Shown: positions 1 to 7,880 of the stretch, piece by piece
How the letters are laid out: every line of letters begins with the position of its first letter
How positions within the stretch are numbered: position 1 is the first letter of the stretch
Source: a virus
Direction: 5' to 3' (one strand)
Length of the DNA: 35,534 nucleotides
IMG/VR virus record: IMGVR_UViG_3300028909_000048
Location: 1-35,534 of that record
Notes under the pieces: model-generated
The model's database searches: none
The model's input: only the letters and a program-made list of their open reading frames with translations
Told to the model about the DNA's origin: nothing
Made by a program: the position numbers and the translations under genes

Positions 1-666
1 GATTGGGGTAATGAAGAACATTGGGGTGAACAAGGGAATAAAACTGGTAGTACGCTGAGGCGTATTCTTCAAAATACTAAAGATTTTCAGATGAAGTTAT
101 ATAAGAAAGACTACATAGACCAAGCTGAAGGTATTTTGAAAAGGGTTGGGTTAGACCCAAATAATGTAAAATTAAGGTCTGAAGTTGAGTATGCGCTTAG
201 AGCTAGCGGTGGAGCGTTCCACGATGAAGACGAATTGCGTAAAATAGTTTCCGCACATGGTGGAAGGTTAGACTCATTAACAGCCGGTGCTGAATTTGGG
301 CAGGTATATGCAAATTGGGGACATCGTCATGAATCAGATCAAGGAAGAGAAGGTGAGCAAGTTACAGTGTTCGCAAATTCCGTATCAAGAGCTGGCGCTG
401 TTGGTGGATTTCAAAGTTCTGTAGAAAAAAAACCTGTAGAAAAAAAACCTGTAATGACAGCGACAGAAATACATAATGCTTTAAGACAAATAGCTAAAGA
501 TAATAGAGAATCTCTTGAGTTTAGTCACTTTTCAGTATTGAATTTGACGATGCCTGATGGAGGACAGTCTAAGCAAACGACTGTTGGAACTATGAATTTC
601 TCTAAATTGAATCATAACAAGGCGAGTACCTCTGTTAAGACCTTGTCACCATCTGGAACTAAGTAA
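1..666 (+). CDS. C-terminal part of an unrecognised phage protein (5' end outside window)
   Basis: The frame is open from base 1, so this is the 3' part of a longer gene and the ATG at 91 is probably internal: about 30 residues upstream of it are in frame without a stop. The visible 221 residues are polar, with no membrane segment and a tandem VEKKP repeat near the middle. It ends two bases before the baseplate hub-like gene, where contractile-tail phages usually carry the tape measure or another hub component. By position it may therefore be a virion protein, but I recognise no domain and assign no function. Confidence 0.6.
   Translation, partial: DWGNEEHWGEQGNKTGSTLRRILQNTKDFQMKLYKKDYIDQAEGILKRVGLDPNNVKLRSEVEYALRASGGAFHDEDELRKIVSAHGGRLDSLTAGAEFGQVYANWGHRHESDQGREGEQVTVFANSVSRAGAVGGFQSSVEKKPVEKKPVMTATEIHNALRQIAKDNRESLEFSHFSVLNLTMPDGGQSKQTTVGTMNFSKLNHNKASTSVKTLSPSGTK
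421..450 (+). repeat. 15-bp tandem duplication in coding sequence
   Basis: Two exact copies of GTAGAAAAAAAACCT encode VEKKP twice. Each carries an A8 run read as A AAA AAA, which is formally a slippery heptamer. A -1 slip at the second copy reaches a stop within a few codons. Confidence 0.85.
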
Positions 667-668
667 TT

Positions 669-2315
669 ATGAGCACAAGCAATATCAACACGTTCAATCC
701 AAAATACGATGTAATTCTCGGTCTTCCATCAGGAATACAATCATTTAGCACTGGATTCAACCAGCTTGGTTACGTGACTAAAATAGAGACGCAGGCTACG
801 TGTAAGGATTTGACGAATAGTTTTAGAATCACCCTTGTTCCAAGAGATGATACTAACGGTGCAACGCTATACGATATGATAGAACCGATGGTTTATTGTG
901 AAATAAGGATGAAGCGTGAATCGAAAGATTATACAACCATCATGAGGGGTTTCGTAACCACCATATCTAAATCGCTAGATATGTCTAGCGGAAAGCCTGT
1001 TAGATCGATTGTTATTTCTGGAGAGAATTATGGAAAAGCTATTAAAAATGCTGTAATACATTATGTTTATGCTTTAGACCCGAGTCAAGTGTTCGCTGCT
1101 TCTGGGACTACATCGCCGTTGTTTTTTGGATATGGAATCGATATTTTGCAGGGTAATTGCACCCCATCCAAGATAGTAACAATGGTGTGGAATGAAGTTG
1201 TCACGCCAACTTTTCAGAACATTCTAAAAACAACCACTAACAGGAATCAGACGCAGAGTAATTCATCTTCAGCTAACGGCTCCGAAAGCAACGCCATAAT
1301 ATCCTCAGTTAATATTGCAGCATCTTTTGAATTAGATGTTGATGTGGATGGTGTAGACGGAAATAGAGCTGCCCAAGGGATAGGTGATGACGTAGCGAGT
1401 TATAGCCTCAGAGTAGTTGACCCATCAATAGCCTCGACGGAAATGTCTGTGTCGGACTTGTTTAACGAATTCACTGGAAAGCCGTTTATCGAGATATTCA
1501 CAGATGATGCTCCAGATGGCACTTACTTAGTGTTCAGACCAACCCCTTGGCGAGATAGAGACAGGGAATGGGTAGGAACCACCAGTTTTAGTGGAACTGG
1601 CCCTACGTACACCCCACTGGGTTCACGGAGTATAGATGCATGTGCGAAGGGATTGCCAATATTCATAGATCAAAGTGAAATAGTAAACTATAACTTAGGT
1701 CGCAGCGACCAAGAAGTGTGGAACTATATCATGGTTAATGCTACGAATAGTGGGATTGGAGAATCATTCGAATCTCAAGCGATGGGGCAGCTTACTAACC
1801 TTAATCCACATTTTACGGTTGATACTAGTTCGTTTACTGATACTGGCGTGACTCTTCCTCAATCGACAAAGCTTGAATATTCTAGGATGGAGTTGTTTGG
1901 TTTTAGAAAATTGCTAATCACTAGCAAGTTGCTATCAGTGGACCCAAAAACAATTGGTAGTTTGGAAGATACTAATGCTTTTTACAGAAGCGATTTTGGT
2001 TCGAATATAACTACTTCCGACATGTTTAAGGTTGGGCAGCAACTGGCAATGACTTTGTTTAATGCCTTTGAACACAATTCGCAATTAGAACAAGGTTCGA
2101 TGGTTATTCGTGGGCGAGAAGATATACGAGCTGGAATGTTTGTAGCGTTTTGGGATGAACGACTCGACACGATGGTTCACGTTTTTTATGTGGAAGAAGT
2201 GCATCAGAATTTCACTCCTATGGAATCGTGGTTGACGATGCTAACATTGACTCGTGGGGAAGCTCATTTAGACAGAATGCAGGACGATCCACGTTATGCT
2301 GATTACGGATATTAA
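669..2315 (+). CDS. Probable baseplate hub / tail protein (gpD or gp44-like)
   Basis: A 548-residue protein whose N-terminal 150 residues have the look of contractile-tail hub proteins: an opening beta-rich region (FRITLVPRDD), a stretch giving the measured unit (MVYCEIRMK), then a MRGFVTTISKS segment typical of late-control D / Mu gp44-type proteins. Such proteins form the central ring of the baseplate on which the spike sits. A low-complexity Asn/Ser/Thr/Gln stretch near residues 190-205 may be a linker or an inserted loop. It starts two bases after the previous stop and is followed at once by the spike gene, the hub-then-spike order usual in these phages. The family call rests on pattern and order, not on a catalytic motif. 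Confidence 0.6.
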   Translation: MSTSNINTFNPKYDVILGLPSGIQSFSTGFNQLGYVTKIETQATCKDLTNSFRITLVPRDDTNGATLYDMIEPMVYCEIRMKRESKDYTTIMRGFVTTISKSLDMSSGKPVRSIVISGENYGKAIKNAVIHYVYALDPSQVFAASGTTSPLFFGYGIDILQGNCTPSKIVTMVWNEVVTPTFQNILKTTTNRNQTQSNSSSANGSESNAIISSVNIAASFELDVDVDGVDGNRAAQGIGDDVASYSLRVVDPSIASTEMSVSDLFNEFTGKPFIEIFTDDAPDGTYLVFRPTPWRDRDREWVGTTSFSGTGPTYTPLGSRSIDACAKGLPIFIDQSEIVNYNLGRSDQEVWNYIMVNATNSGIGESFESQAMGQLTNLNPHFTVDTSSFTDTGVTLPQSTKLEYSRMELFGFRKLLITSKLLSVDPKTIGSLEDTNAFYRSDFGSNITTSDMFKVGQQLAMTLFNAFEHNSQLEQGSMVIRGREDIRAGMFVAFWDERLDTMVHVFYVEEVHQNFTPMESWLTMLTLTRGEAHLDRMQDDPRYADYGY

Positions 2316-2318
2316 AAT

Positions 2319-3443
2319 ATGGCCCGTCAAGGAAAAGTTATTAACGTTGATTACAGCGCTCACACTATAGATGTGCTTCTTGAGCAGGGTTGCGGAATCA
2401 TCTATGGTGTCCATGTACCCACTCTTGGTGCATCTACGAATGGTGGAATGATTTCGCTTCCAGTGCTTAAAACTGTTGGAAATAAGGCTGGAACTGTGTT
2501 GTCTTATGATGGAACCACTAAACAGGTTCCTAATGTATATAAGTATGAAAGTTTATCTTCTAATAATCCAGATTTGGATGATCCAACTTCTAATTATGTA
2601 TACGCTGTTATAGATAAATTAGACGCCAATCTTGGACAAAGTTCGTGGGTTTGTCTTGGGTTCCTATTCCCACAACGCTCTCAAATGCTGTTCGACCCTC
2701 AGAATATTCCTCCCGGTTTACCAGCCCCAACCACAACACAAATTAAGAAACTGGCTGGAGCTACAATAAGTAGAACAAATAGCGATGTTTACAGTTTTAC
2801 TGATGTGGATGGAAATTATGAATGGGCACACCCTAATGGTTCTTTCTTTAGATTAGCTGAGACCCCGACGCAACCAGTTGATGGCGCTGTGCATGTCGAT
2901 TTGAGCAAGGGTAATAGGAAATCCGTCATGAACGGAAAACCGACAAATATGGCGTGGAACACCCAACTGAAGAAGGGTGTTGATGGGAACCTGAATAATA
3001 GCCGTAAGTTATACGCCCAATTGGAGGTTGTCACTGCACAAGGAACTGTTCTGATACAGATCGATAAAGCTACAGGAAACGTTGTAATCAACACTCCGAT
3101 GGATACCAGCAGTGCGAGTTCAGCTAATAATCAGGTGAAGATTATTGCGGGAGGGAATGTTATACTGCAGAGTGTTGCTGGTGATGTCACGCTGCAATCG
3201 GTTAAAGGGCAATTAACCGCTGAGTCGAATACGACCATTACGGTTAAAACCGATTCCGCAAAGCAAAACAGCATAATTTTGGGACCGAACGCTTCACAAT
3301 TGGATAATCTTCTGCTGTATAAAAAGGTTGCTGATAAGTTTAATAGCCATAAGCACACTTGTACTGGCACAGGTAGTCCGACAACGACACCTGATCAACA
3401 GATTACTACTACGGATGCTACGAGCATTACGAAGGCTGGTTAG
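2319..3443 (+). CDS. Baseplate spike / central puncturing protein (gpV or gp45-like)
   Basis: A 374-residue protein. The N-terminal half (VINVDYSAHTIDVLLEQG, then a CLGFLFPQ segment) resembles the OB-fold of baseplate assembly protein V. From about residue 230 it turns into regular short beta repeats (ATGNVVINT, GGNVILQSVAGDVTLQSVKG), expected of the triple-stranded beta-helix of a spike needle. Near the C-terminus is H344-K-H346 followed by a Gly/Thr/Pro tail. P2 gpV and phi92 gp138 spikes bind a metal ion at the tip through an HxH motif, so this is probably the membrane-piercing tip. It lies between the hub-like gene and further baseplate genes, with gaps of 2-3 bases. Confidence 0.75.
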   Translation: MARQGKVINVDYSAHTIDVLLEQGCGIIYGVHVPTLGASTNGGMISLPVLKTVGNKAGTVLSYDGTTKQVPNVYKYESLSSNNPDLDDPTSNYVYAVIDKLDANLGQSSWVCLGFLFPQRSQMLFDPQNIPPGLPAPTTTQIKKLAGATISRTNSDVYSFTDVDGNYEWAHPNGSFFRLAETPTQPVDGAVHVDLSKGNRKSVMNGKPTNMAWNTQLKKGVDGNLNNSRKLYAQLEVVTAQGTVLIQIDKATGNVVINTPMDTSSASSANNQVKIIAGGNVILQSVAGDVTLQSVKGQLTAESNTTITVKTDSAKQNSIILGPNASQLDNLLLYKKVADKFNSHKHTCTGTGSPTTTPDQQITTTDATSITKAG

Positions 3444-3445
3444 AT

Positions 3446-4798
3446 ATGTCTATTACTGGTGCTGGTAGTGGCACACCATTGACGGCATCCACGTATGGAA
3501 CGCCGCTGAGCTCCGCAGCGGTAACCACAACACCAGCGCCATTTACCACGGATTCAACGTATTCTGGGTTATCAGCTGCAACAACTCCAACTCTCGGGCC
3601 TCCTTATTCATCCGCTTTAGCCAATGCCAACGTTTCTGAAAATGGGTGGACGAATAGTACATCCCCTGTCAATGTTGTATCGTGGTTAGGCCACGTCAAT
3701 CATTTCACCGTGATGTTGTCGAATAGCTTGAGTGGAACCACGGTTCCAACAACTGTGACGATGAATATCAATCCTGATGATTTCGTATTAGATACTCCAT
3801 ATCGTGTAAACGCCACCCAAACAATGAGCGGTGCATTCGTAGATGTGTGGGGTAAAACAATTGTGAGGCTTACGTTACGTGGGAATACTGGATGGAGAAC
3901 GCACAATTTTAGTGGGTCCACATCTCAAGCCCAAGACGGATATGCGAACGTGATGGCTCTGAAAAATTTGTTTGATAATTACTTCCTTTTGAGAGACACA
4001 AACTCTGCCAACTTTCCTCAATCTCAGTTGGAGCAAAAATTAACAGTACATATCATCGACAAATTACACAGAATGGTTCATTACGTTGTTCCAGAACAGT
4101 TCAAGTTGCTCAGAAACAAATCAAATCCGCTGCTTCACATGTATGAAGCGTCGTTTATAGTTACACAAGAAAACACTGATTTTCAAGTTGTAAACTCCAA
4201 CAACTCGAGGCCTCCAGTTACGATCAATAAGAATAATTCATCGTCTCCTAGTGGGTTCTGGTCAAAATTGGGAAGCATTCTATCTACTATTGCAGCTGTT
4301 GCTTCAGATGTGATGGTTGCTATGGAAGTCCTTAATCAAGTAGCATACGCGGGTGGTGGTATAGGCGGTTTGTTATCGGTTGTCAATCCATCTAGTACGC
4401 CTGGTTTAACGATGATGGCTCAAGAAACGTTTAATTCTATTGGCGGAGCGATGATGATTGCTCAAAATGGAACATCATTCAATACGATGAGTGTCACAGC
4501 TCAATTGGCGTGGAAAGACACAACACAATTTATGAAAGATGCGTCTACACTCGCTACACAGGTTACTCCGATGGGGATAACTGTACCAACAAATCTTGTA
4601 AGTTCTGGCCCTGTTCCTCCATATGTTGGAGCAATATACTCAATAGCAGAAGACACGCCTAATACATTTATAGCTGTAACAGCTGCAGCCAATACAAGCG
4701 GCATACAAACCGCAGTTAACCAGATTAGCGTTGCTAATACGACAGCAGCTAAAGATATGAATTCGGTTGATATGATTTTGAAACTTATAGGTAGGTAA
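3446..4798 (+). CDS. Baseplate or tail-associated protein of unknown function
   Basis: A 450-residue protein. The first 75 residues are a Ser/Thr/Ala/Pro-rich segment likely to be disordered. Residues about 85-160 form a compact region with NPDDF, a conserved-looking TQTMSGAFVDVWG and LRGNTGWR, a pattern I associate with tail or baseplate proteins of contractile phages but cannot tie to a named family. Residues about 270-345 are Ala/Gly-rich and mildly hydrophobic, perhaps a packed helical core. It sits between spike and gp25-like genes, 2 bases after one and 1 base before the other, with GGTAGG upstream of the next gene as shared ribosome binding signal. A structural role is likely from the context. 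Confidence 0.5.
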   Translation: MSITGAGSGTPLTASTYGTPLSSAAVTTTPAPFTTDSTYSGLSAATTPTLGPPYSSALANANVSENGWTNSTSPVNVVSWLGHVNHFTVMLSNSLSGTTVPTTVTMNINPDDFVLDTPYRVNATQTMSGAFVDVWGKTIVRLTLRGNTGWRTHNFSGSTSQAQDGYANVMALKNLFDNYFLLRDTNSANFPQSQLEQKLTVHIIDKLHRMVHYVVPEQFKLLRNKSNPLLHMYEASFIVTQENTDFQVVNSNNSRPPVTINKNNSSSPSGFWSKLGSILSTIAAVASDVMVAMEVLNQVAYAGGGIGGLLSVVNPSSTPGLTMMAQETFNSIGGAMMIAQNGTSFNTMSVTAQLAWKDTTQFMKDASTLATQVTPMGITVPTNLVSSGPVPPYVGAIYSIAEDTPNTFIAVTAAANTSGIQTAVNQISVANTTAAKDMNSVDMILKLIGR

Positions 4799-4799
4799 T

Positions 4800-6113
4800 A
4801 TGGTTCCCGTCATAGCATCGATAACACCTGATTACGTGGTTGCTGGAGGCTCACAGTTCTTGTTCGCTGTGCGAGGAACCAACTTTACAGGTGATAGTGA
4901 TATTGTGTTCGGCGGTGAAGTTCTTTTGGACGGAAACGGAAATCATGCCACAGTTTATGTAGACAATACTTACCTATATGCTTATGTTTTACCATCTTAT
5001 TTCGCTACTTTCTCGTTAGGAGGAGCGACAATATATATAGACGATCCGAATAACGGTCCATCTAATTCTGTGATATTTACCATTGATCAACAAGGCTTGA
5101 TATCTTTGGCAGATATACAAAGTATGGTTAATGCGATACAGATTCCAAACGCCAGTCAATTCACAGCTACAACCACAGACCCGTACTCGATGACGATAAA
5201 CAACATGCAAGTTTACCAAATTAAACCTTTTGATAATTTGCAGGGTATAGCAGCTCAAATGACCGGAGATGCTTCAAATTGGGAAGTCATAGCGGATATG
5301 AACAAATTGACATATCCATATATCAGCAGCGACCAGAACGTTTTGATGGGACAAACAAATTTCAATGTTTATCTGACCCAAAAGGCTAAGGCTGGAACTT
5401 CAACAATCTATATCAATGGATTGAGCCAATTGTTATCCATTGGGTCTACACTATATTTCAATTTGACAAGTCCGTTAACGAATGGGCAATCACAGGTTCT
5501 TTCAGATTTGGTGACGGTAGACTCGGTAACTGGGGACAACACTCAATCGATAGTGGTTTTATCATCGCCGCTTCAAAATACTTACGAATCTGGGTTCGTT
5601 GTAAACGTGTTATCTGCAGCGATAAATATTACGTCTAGAGTCGTCAGCCCAGGTAGCTATATTCTCATACCATCGAACAGCTCGAGCCAATCGAATATCC
5701 AAAACAACAATTATAATGCGAATAGTCTTTATGACATTCTTGGGGAAGATATTGCATTAGACGCTTATGGTCAGCTATGGGCAGATACGAACGGAGATTT
5801 ATTGTCGTTTTCAGGCATGATGAATCTTAATCAAGCGCTTGCACACAGATTGACCACAGAAACTAGCTCGCTTCACTATCATCCTGAATATGGAGATAGA
5901 CTGCTGGATTATGTCGGTTCGATAGATAACGATTCTCTTTTGGTTTTTGCTGCATATGAAATAAATAGAACTCTATCACAAGACCCTAGAGTTTCGTCTG
6001 TAACTAATGTTAATGTTAATCTATATGCTGATACATTGCGAGTGTCTGCTAGCGCTAATATAGATTTGTTAAATATATCGCAGAACTTCAATTTCGTAAT
6101 TCCAGCAGTATAA
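4800..6113 (+). CDS. Fused TIG - LysM-like - gp25/gpW baseplate protein
   Basis: A 437-residue protein with three recognisable parts. Residues 1-100 are an IPT/TIG immunoglobulin-like domain (ITPDYVVAGG, then FAVRGTNFTGDSDIVFGG). Residues about 137-190 look like a LysM-type repeat (IKPFDNLQGIAAQMTGDASN followed by NWEVIADMNKL). Residues about 310-437 match the gp25/gpW lysozyme-like baseplate wedge fold (LGEDIALDAYGQLW, then LTTETSSLHYHPEYGDRLLDYVG). In T4, gp25 is a conserved wedge component with no lysozyme activity, and the same is likely here. Stand-alone gp25 proteins are about 130 residues, so the first 300 residues are an added module, possibly surface-exposed or peptidoglycan-binding. 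It is directly followed by baseplate J. Confidence 0.75.
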   Translation: MVPVIASITPDYVVAGGSQFLFAVRGTNFTGDSDIVFGGEVLLDGNGNHATVYVDNTYLYAYVLPSYFATFSLGGATIYIDDPNNGPSNSVIFTIDQQGLISLADIQSMVNAIQIPNASQFTATTTDPYSMTINNMQVYQIKPFDNLQGIAAQMTGDASNWEVIADMNKLTYPYISSDQNVLMGQTNFNVYLTQKAKAGTSTIYINGLSQLLSIGSTLYFNLTSPLTNGQSQVLSDLVTVDSVTGDNTQSIVVLSSPLQNTYESGFVVNVLSAAINITSRVVSPGSYILIPSNSSSQSNIQNNNYNANSLYDILGEDIALDAYGQLWADTNGDLLSFSGMMNLNQALAHRLTTETSSLHYHPEYGDRLLDYVGSIDNDSLLVFAAYEINRTLSQDPRVSSVTNVNVNLYADTLRVSASANIDLLNISQNFNFVIPAV

Positions 6114-6121
6114 AAATAGCT

Positions 6122-6128
6122 GGGAGGT
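6122..6128 (+). promoter_or_regulatory. Strong Shine-Dalgarno sequence in front of an AUC codon
   Basis: GGGAGGT lies six bases before ATC at 6135, in the frame of the baseplate J gene. No ATG, GTG or TTG in this frame lies between the last upstream stop (TAG at 6117) and 6246, which is far too distant for this site to serve. The site marks the true start. Confidence 0.75.
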
Positions 6129-6134
6129 AGACGT

Positions 6135-7322
6135 ATCGCTTTCTACATCCGTAATTTCGCCAATATTACAGCCAGCCTGATACAATCGGTAGCTCAATCC
6201 ACATCTACGCTCACCGATTTTAATATTGGTTCGAAGACTCGTACCATGTTGGAAGCTTTTGCTGAAGAACTTGAACAGTTCTATCATATGATGCTCCGTG
6301 GTATTCTCGAGGGCATCGATACAGCAATCTATAATAGCTTTGATTTTCCACCGTTACCTCCAATCGCCTCATCAGGTCAATTGCTATTATCACTAGTAGT
6401 TGCAGGAACAACGACCCCAATAGCTCCTACATCGGCGATTGTTATACCAGCTGGAACTCGCTTTCAGGTTCCATCCACAGGGTCGACTGTAACCGCTTCA
6501 TCTATAGCTAGTGTTACGTATAGTGTAGTTTCTGATACGGTATGGCCTGCTGGAGCAACATCACAATTGGTTATGGTTATCTCTAATACAGCTGGAATCG
6601 TTGGAAACGCTGTTGCTAATACAATCACTGTGCCAGTTGACAATCTTCCGGTGGTTGCAGATGCGGTCTATGTCGTTACTAACCAATTTCCGTTTGTGAA
6701 TGGAGCTGATCAAGAAAGTTCTGCTAGTCAGAAAGTAAGATTTGCGGCATATCTACAAAGTTTATCTAGAGGCACTTTGGGGGCTATAGAATATGGCGCT
6801 TCTTTAGCTGTAGTGACAGACTCCAATGGCAACATCATAGAACAAGTTAAAAGTTGTACAGCTGTAGAACCATACGTACTAGACGGTTCTAATCCAATCG
6901 GACACGTAAATATATACATTTACAACGGGTTAGGTTCTACTTCTGCTGCCCTGGTCGCAAACTGTCAAAACATCATATATGGATATACAGACTCGGATGG
7001 GAACAGATTGCCGGGGTATAAAGCCGCTGGTATAGTAGCCACAACCATTGCAGCCACAGAACAACCTCAGAACTTTGTTCTACAAACAACATGGTTATCC
7101 GGGTATATTCTAGATAGCAATGCCGAAGCGGCGATAGCGGCAAGTGTTGTGCAGTATATGTCAACACTTAAACCGGGAGATTCGTTAATTTATAACGAAC
7201 TTATTTCGCTGGTTATGGGACAAAACGGAATGTATAATTGCGTATTATCAACGCCTTCAGGAGATGTGATTCCAGGTAACTCTCAAACAGTTATAAAGGC
7301 CGGAACAATAACAATATCGTAA
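6135..7322 (+). CDS. Baseplate J-like wedge protein (gpJ / Mu gp47 type), apparent AUC start
   Basis: The baseplate wedge protein J joins sheath, wedge and fibres in contractile tails. The first ATG is at 6246, but the open frame runs upstream from 6120 and encodes AFYIRNFANITASL and then TDFNIGSKTRTMLEAF. The latter is the usual N-terminal signature of J proteins (DFNxGSxxRTxLEA), so the ATG product would lack the conserved start. With AUC at 6135 behind GGGAGGT the protein is 396 residues, and the residues after it (AFYIRNF) fit the usual opening after Met. Later regions also fit J: SASQKVRFAAYLQSLSRGTLGAIEYG, and a Pro-Gly turn near the end (LKPGDSLIYNELI). A third-base change from ATG, or a sequencing error, is the other explanation. 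Confidence 0.75.
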   Translation: MAFYIRNFANITASLIQSVAQSTSTLTDFNIGSKTRTMLEAFAEELEQFYHMMLRGILEGIDTAIYNSFDFPPLPPIASSGQLLLSLVVAGTTTPIAPTSAIVIPAGTRFQVPSTGSTVTASSIASVTYSVVSDTVWPAGATSQLVMVISNTAGIVGNAVANTITVPVDNLPVVADAVYVVTNQFPFVNGADQESSASQKVRFAAYLQSLSRGTLGAIEYGASLAVVTDSNGNIIEQVKSCTAVEPYVLDGSNPIGHVNIYIYNGLGSTSAALVANCQNIIYGYTDSDGNRLPGYKAAGIVATTIAATEQPQNFVLQTTWLSGYILDSNAEAAIAASVVQYMSTLKPGDSLIYNELISLVMGQNGMYNCVLSTPSGDVIPGNSQTVIKAGTITIS

Positions 7323-7343
7323 CCCACAATGGAGGAACCAAAC

Positions 7344-7877
7344 GTGGTAGATCAAGAAACAGTACAGGAAGCAGTCGCTGCGGCAGCCGCCGATGTAGTT
7401 CTGGAAGCGGAAAACGAAAACGAACCATCCATCGAAGATACTCTTCAGCAAAATGATACAGCGCCTATTGAGACTTATGAACAGCCAAAGAAAATTATTA
7501 CTCAAGACGAGTTCATAGCGCGCCTCAAAGAGCAAAAGAAATTACAACAGCATGAACAAAGGAACGCGAAAGCTCGAGACCTTCGGCGTTCTCAGCCTTT
7601 TTCTAATGCTAAGATTGAAGATTTGAACGATATCATGCAGATGATTCAATCGCGCGATAACGACATCTTCGTTCTCGCCAAAACTCTATATCGTCTCGGT
7701 CTTGTTAAGGAATCAGATGTTCAGGAAACTCGAGCATACGAACAGCAACGTGCAGTTAAGTTCTCAGAGTTGATTGCACCGGATTGTAGCTTGACTGTTG
7801 AAGAGAAGCTCGTCGTAGCAACGGAGTGGAATTTGCCTTTGGCACCACTTGGATTGGAAGTCGCCACAACAGAGTAA
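7344..7877 (+). CDS. Small acidic, partly coiled-coil protein of unknown function in baseplate operon
   Basis: The frame is open from an ATG at 7329, but GGAGGA at 7331-7336 lies seven bases before an in-frame GTG at 7344, which is the better start and gives 177 residues. The first 55 residues are Ala/Glu-rich and acidic; residues about 60-115 (DEFIARLKEQKKLQQHEQRNAKARDLRR) are highly charged and helical, a likely coiled coil. The C-terminal part has a compact LYRLGLVKESDVQETRAYEQQ segment. No family recognised. It lies between baseplate J and the giant gpI-like protein, so it may be a baseplate accessory or assembly factor, but that is only by position. Confidence 0.6.
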   Translation: MVDQETVQEAVAAAAADVVLEAENENEPSIEDTLQQNDTAPIETYEQPKKIITQDEFIARLKEQKKLQQHEQRNAKARDLRRSQPFSNAKIEDLNDIMQMIQSRDNDIFVLAKTLYRLGLVKESDVQETRAYEQQRAVKFSELIAPDCSLTVEEKLVVATEWNLPLAPLGLEVATTE

Positions 7878-7880
7878 AAA

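Noticed and set aside
964-981. CGCTAGA...TCTAGCG inverted repeat
   Set aside because: A seven-base dyad inside a coding region; dyads of this size are expected in 35 kb and no function is suggested.
3502-3520. CCGCTG...CAGCGG inverted repeat
   Set aside because: Short dyad in the Ser/Thr-rich start of a structural gene; likely chance.
5209-5340. LysM-like segment read as a cell-wall hydrolase
   Set aside because: No catalytic lysozyme or amidase motif is present; the gp25 domain is structural in known phages.
7081-7110. TCCGGGTATATTC, similar to the promoter box
   Set aside because: It lies inside the baseplate J coding sequence, far from any start, and the -10 differs (TATATT).
6246-7322. 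Baseplate J starting at the first ATG
   Set aside because: This would remove the conserved N-terminal signature and leave a strong ribosome site 118 bases upstream without purpose.
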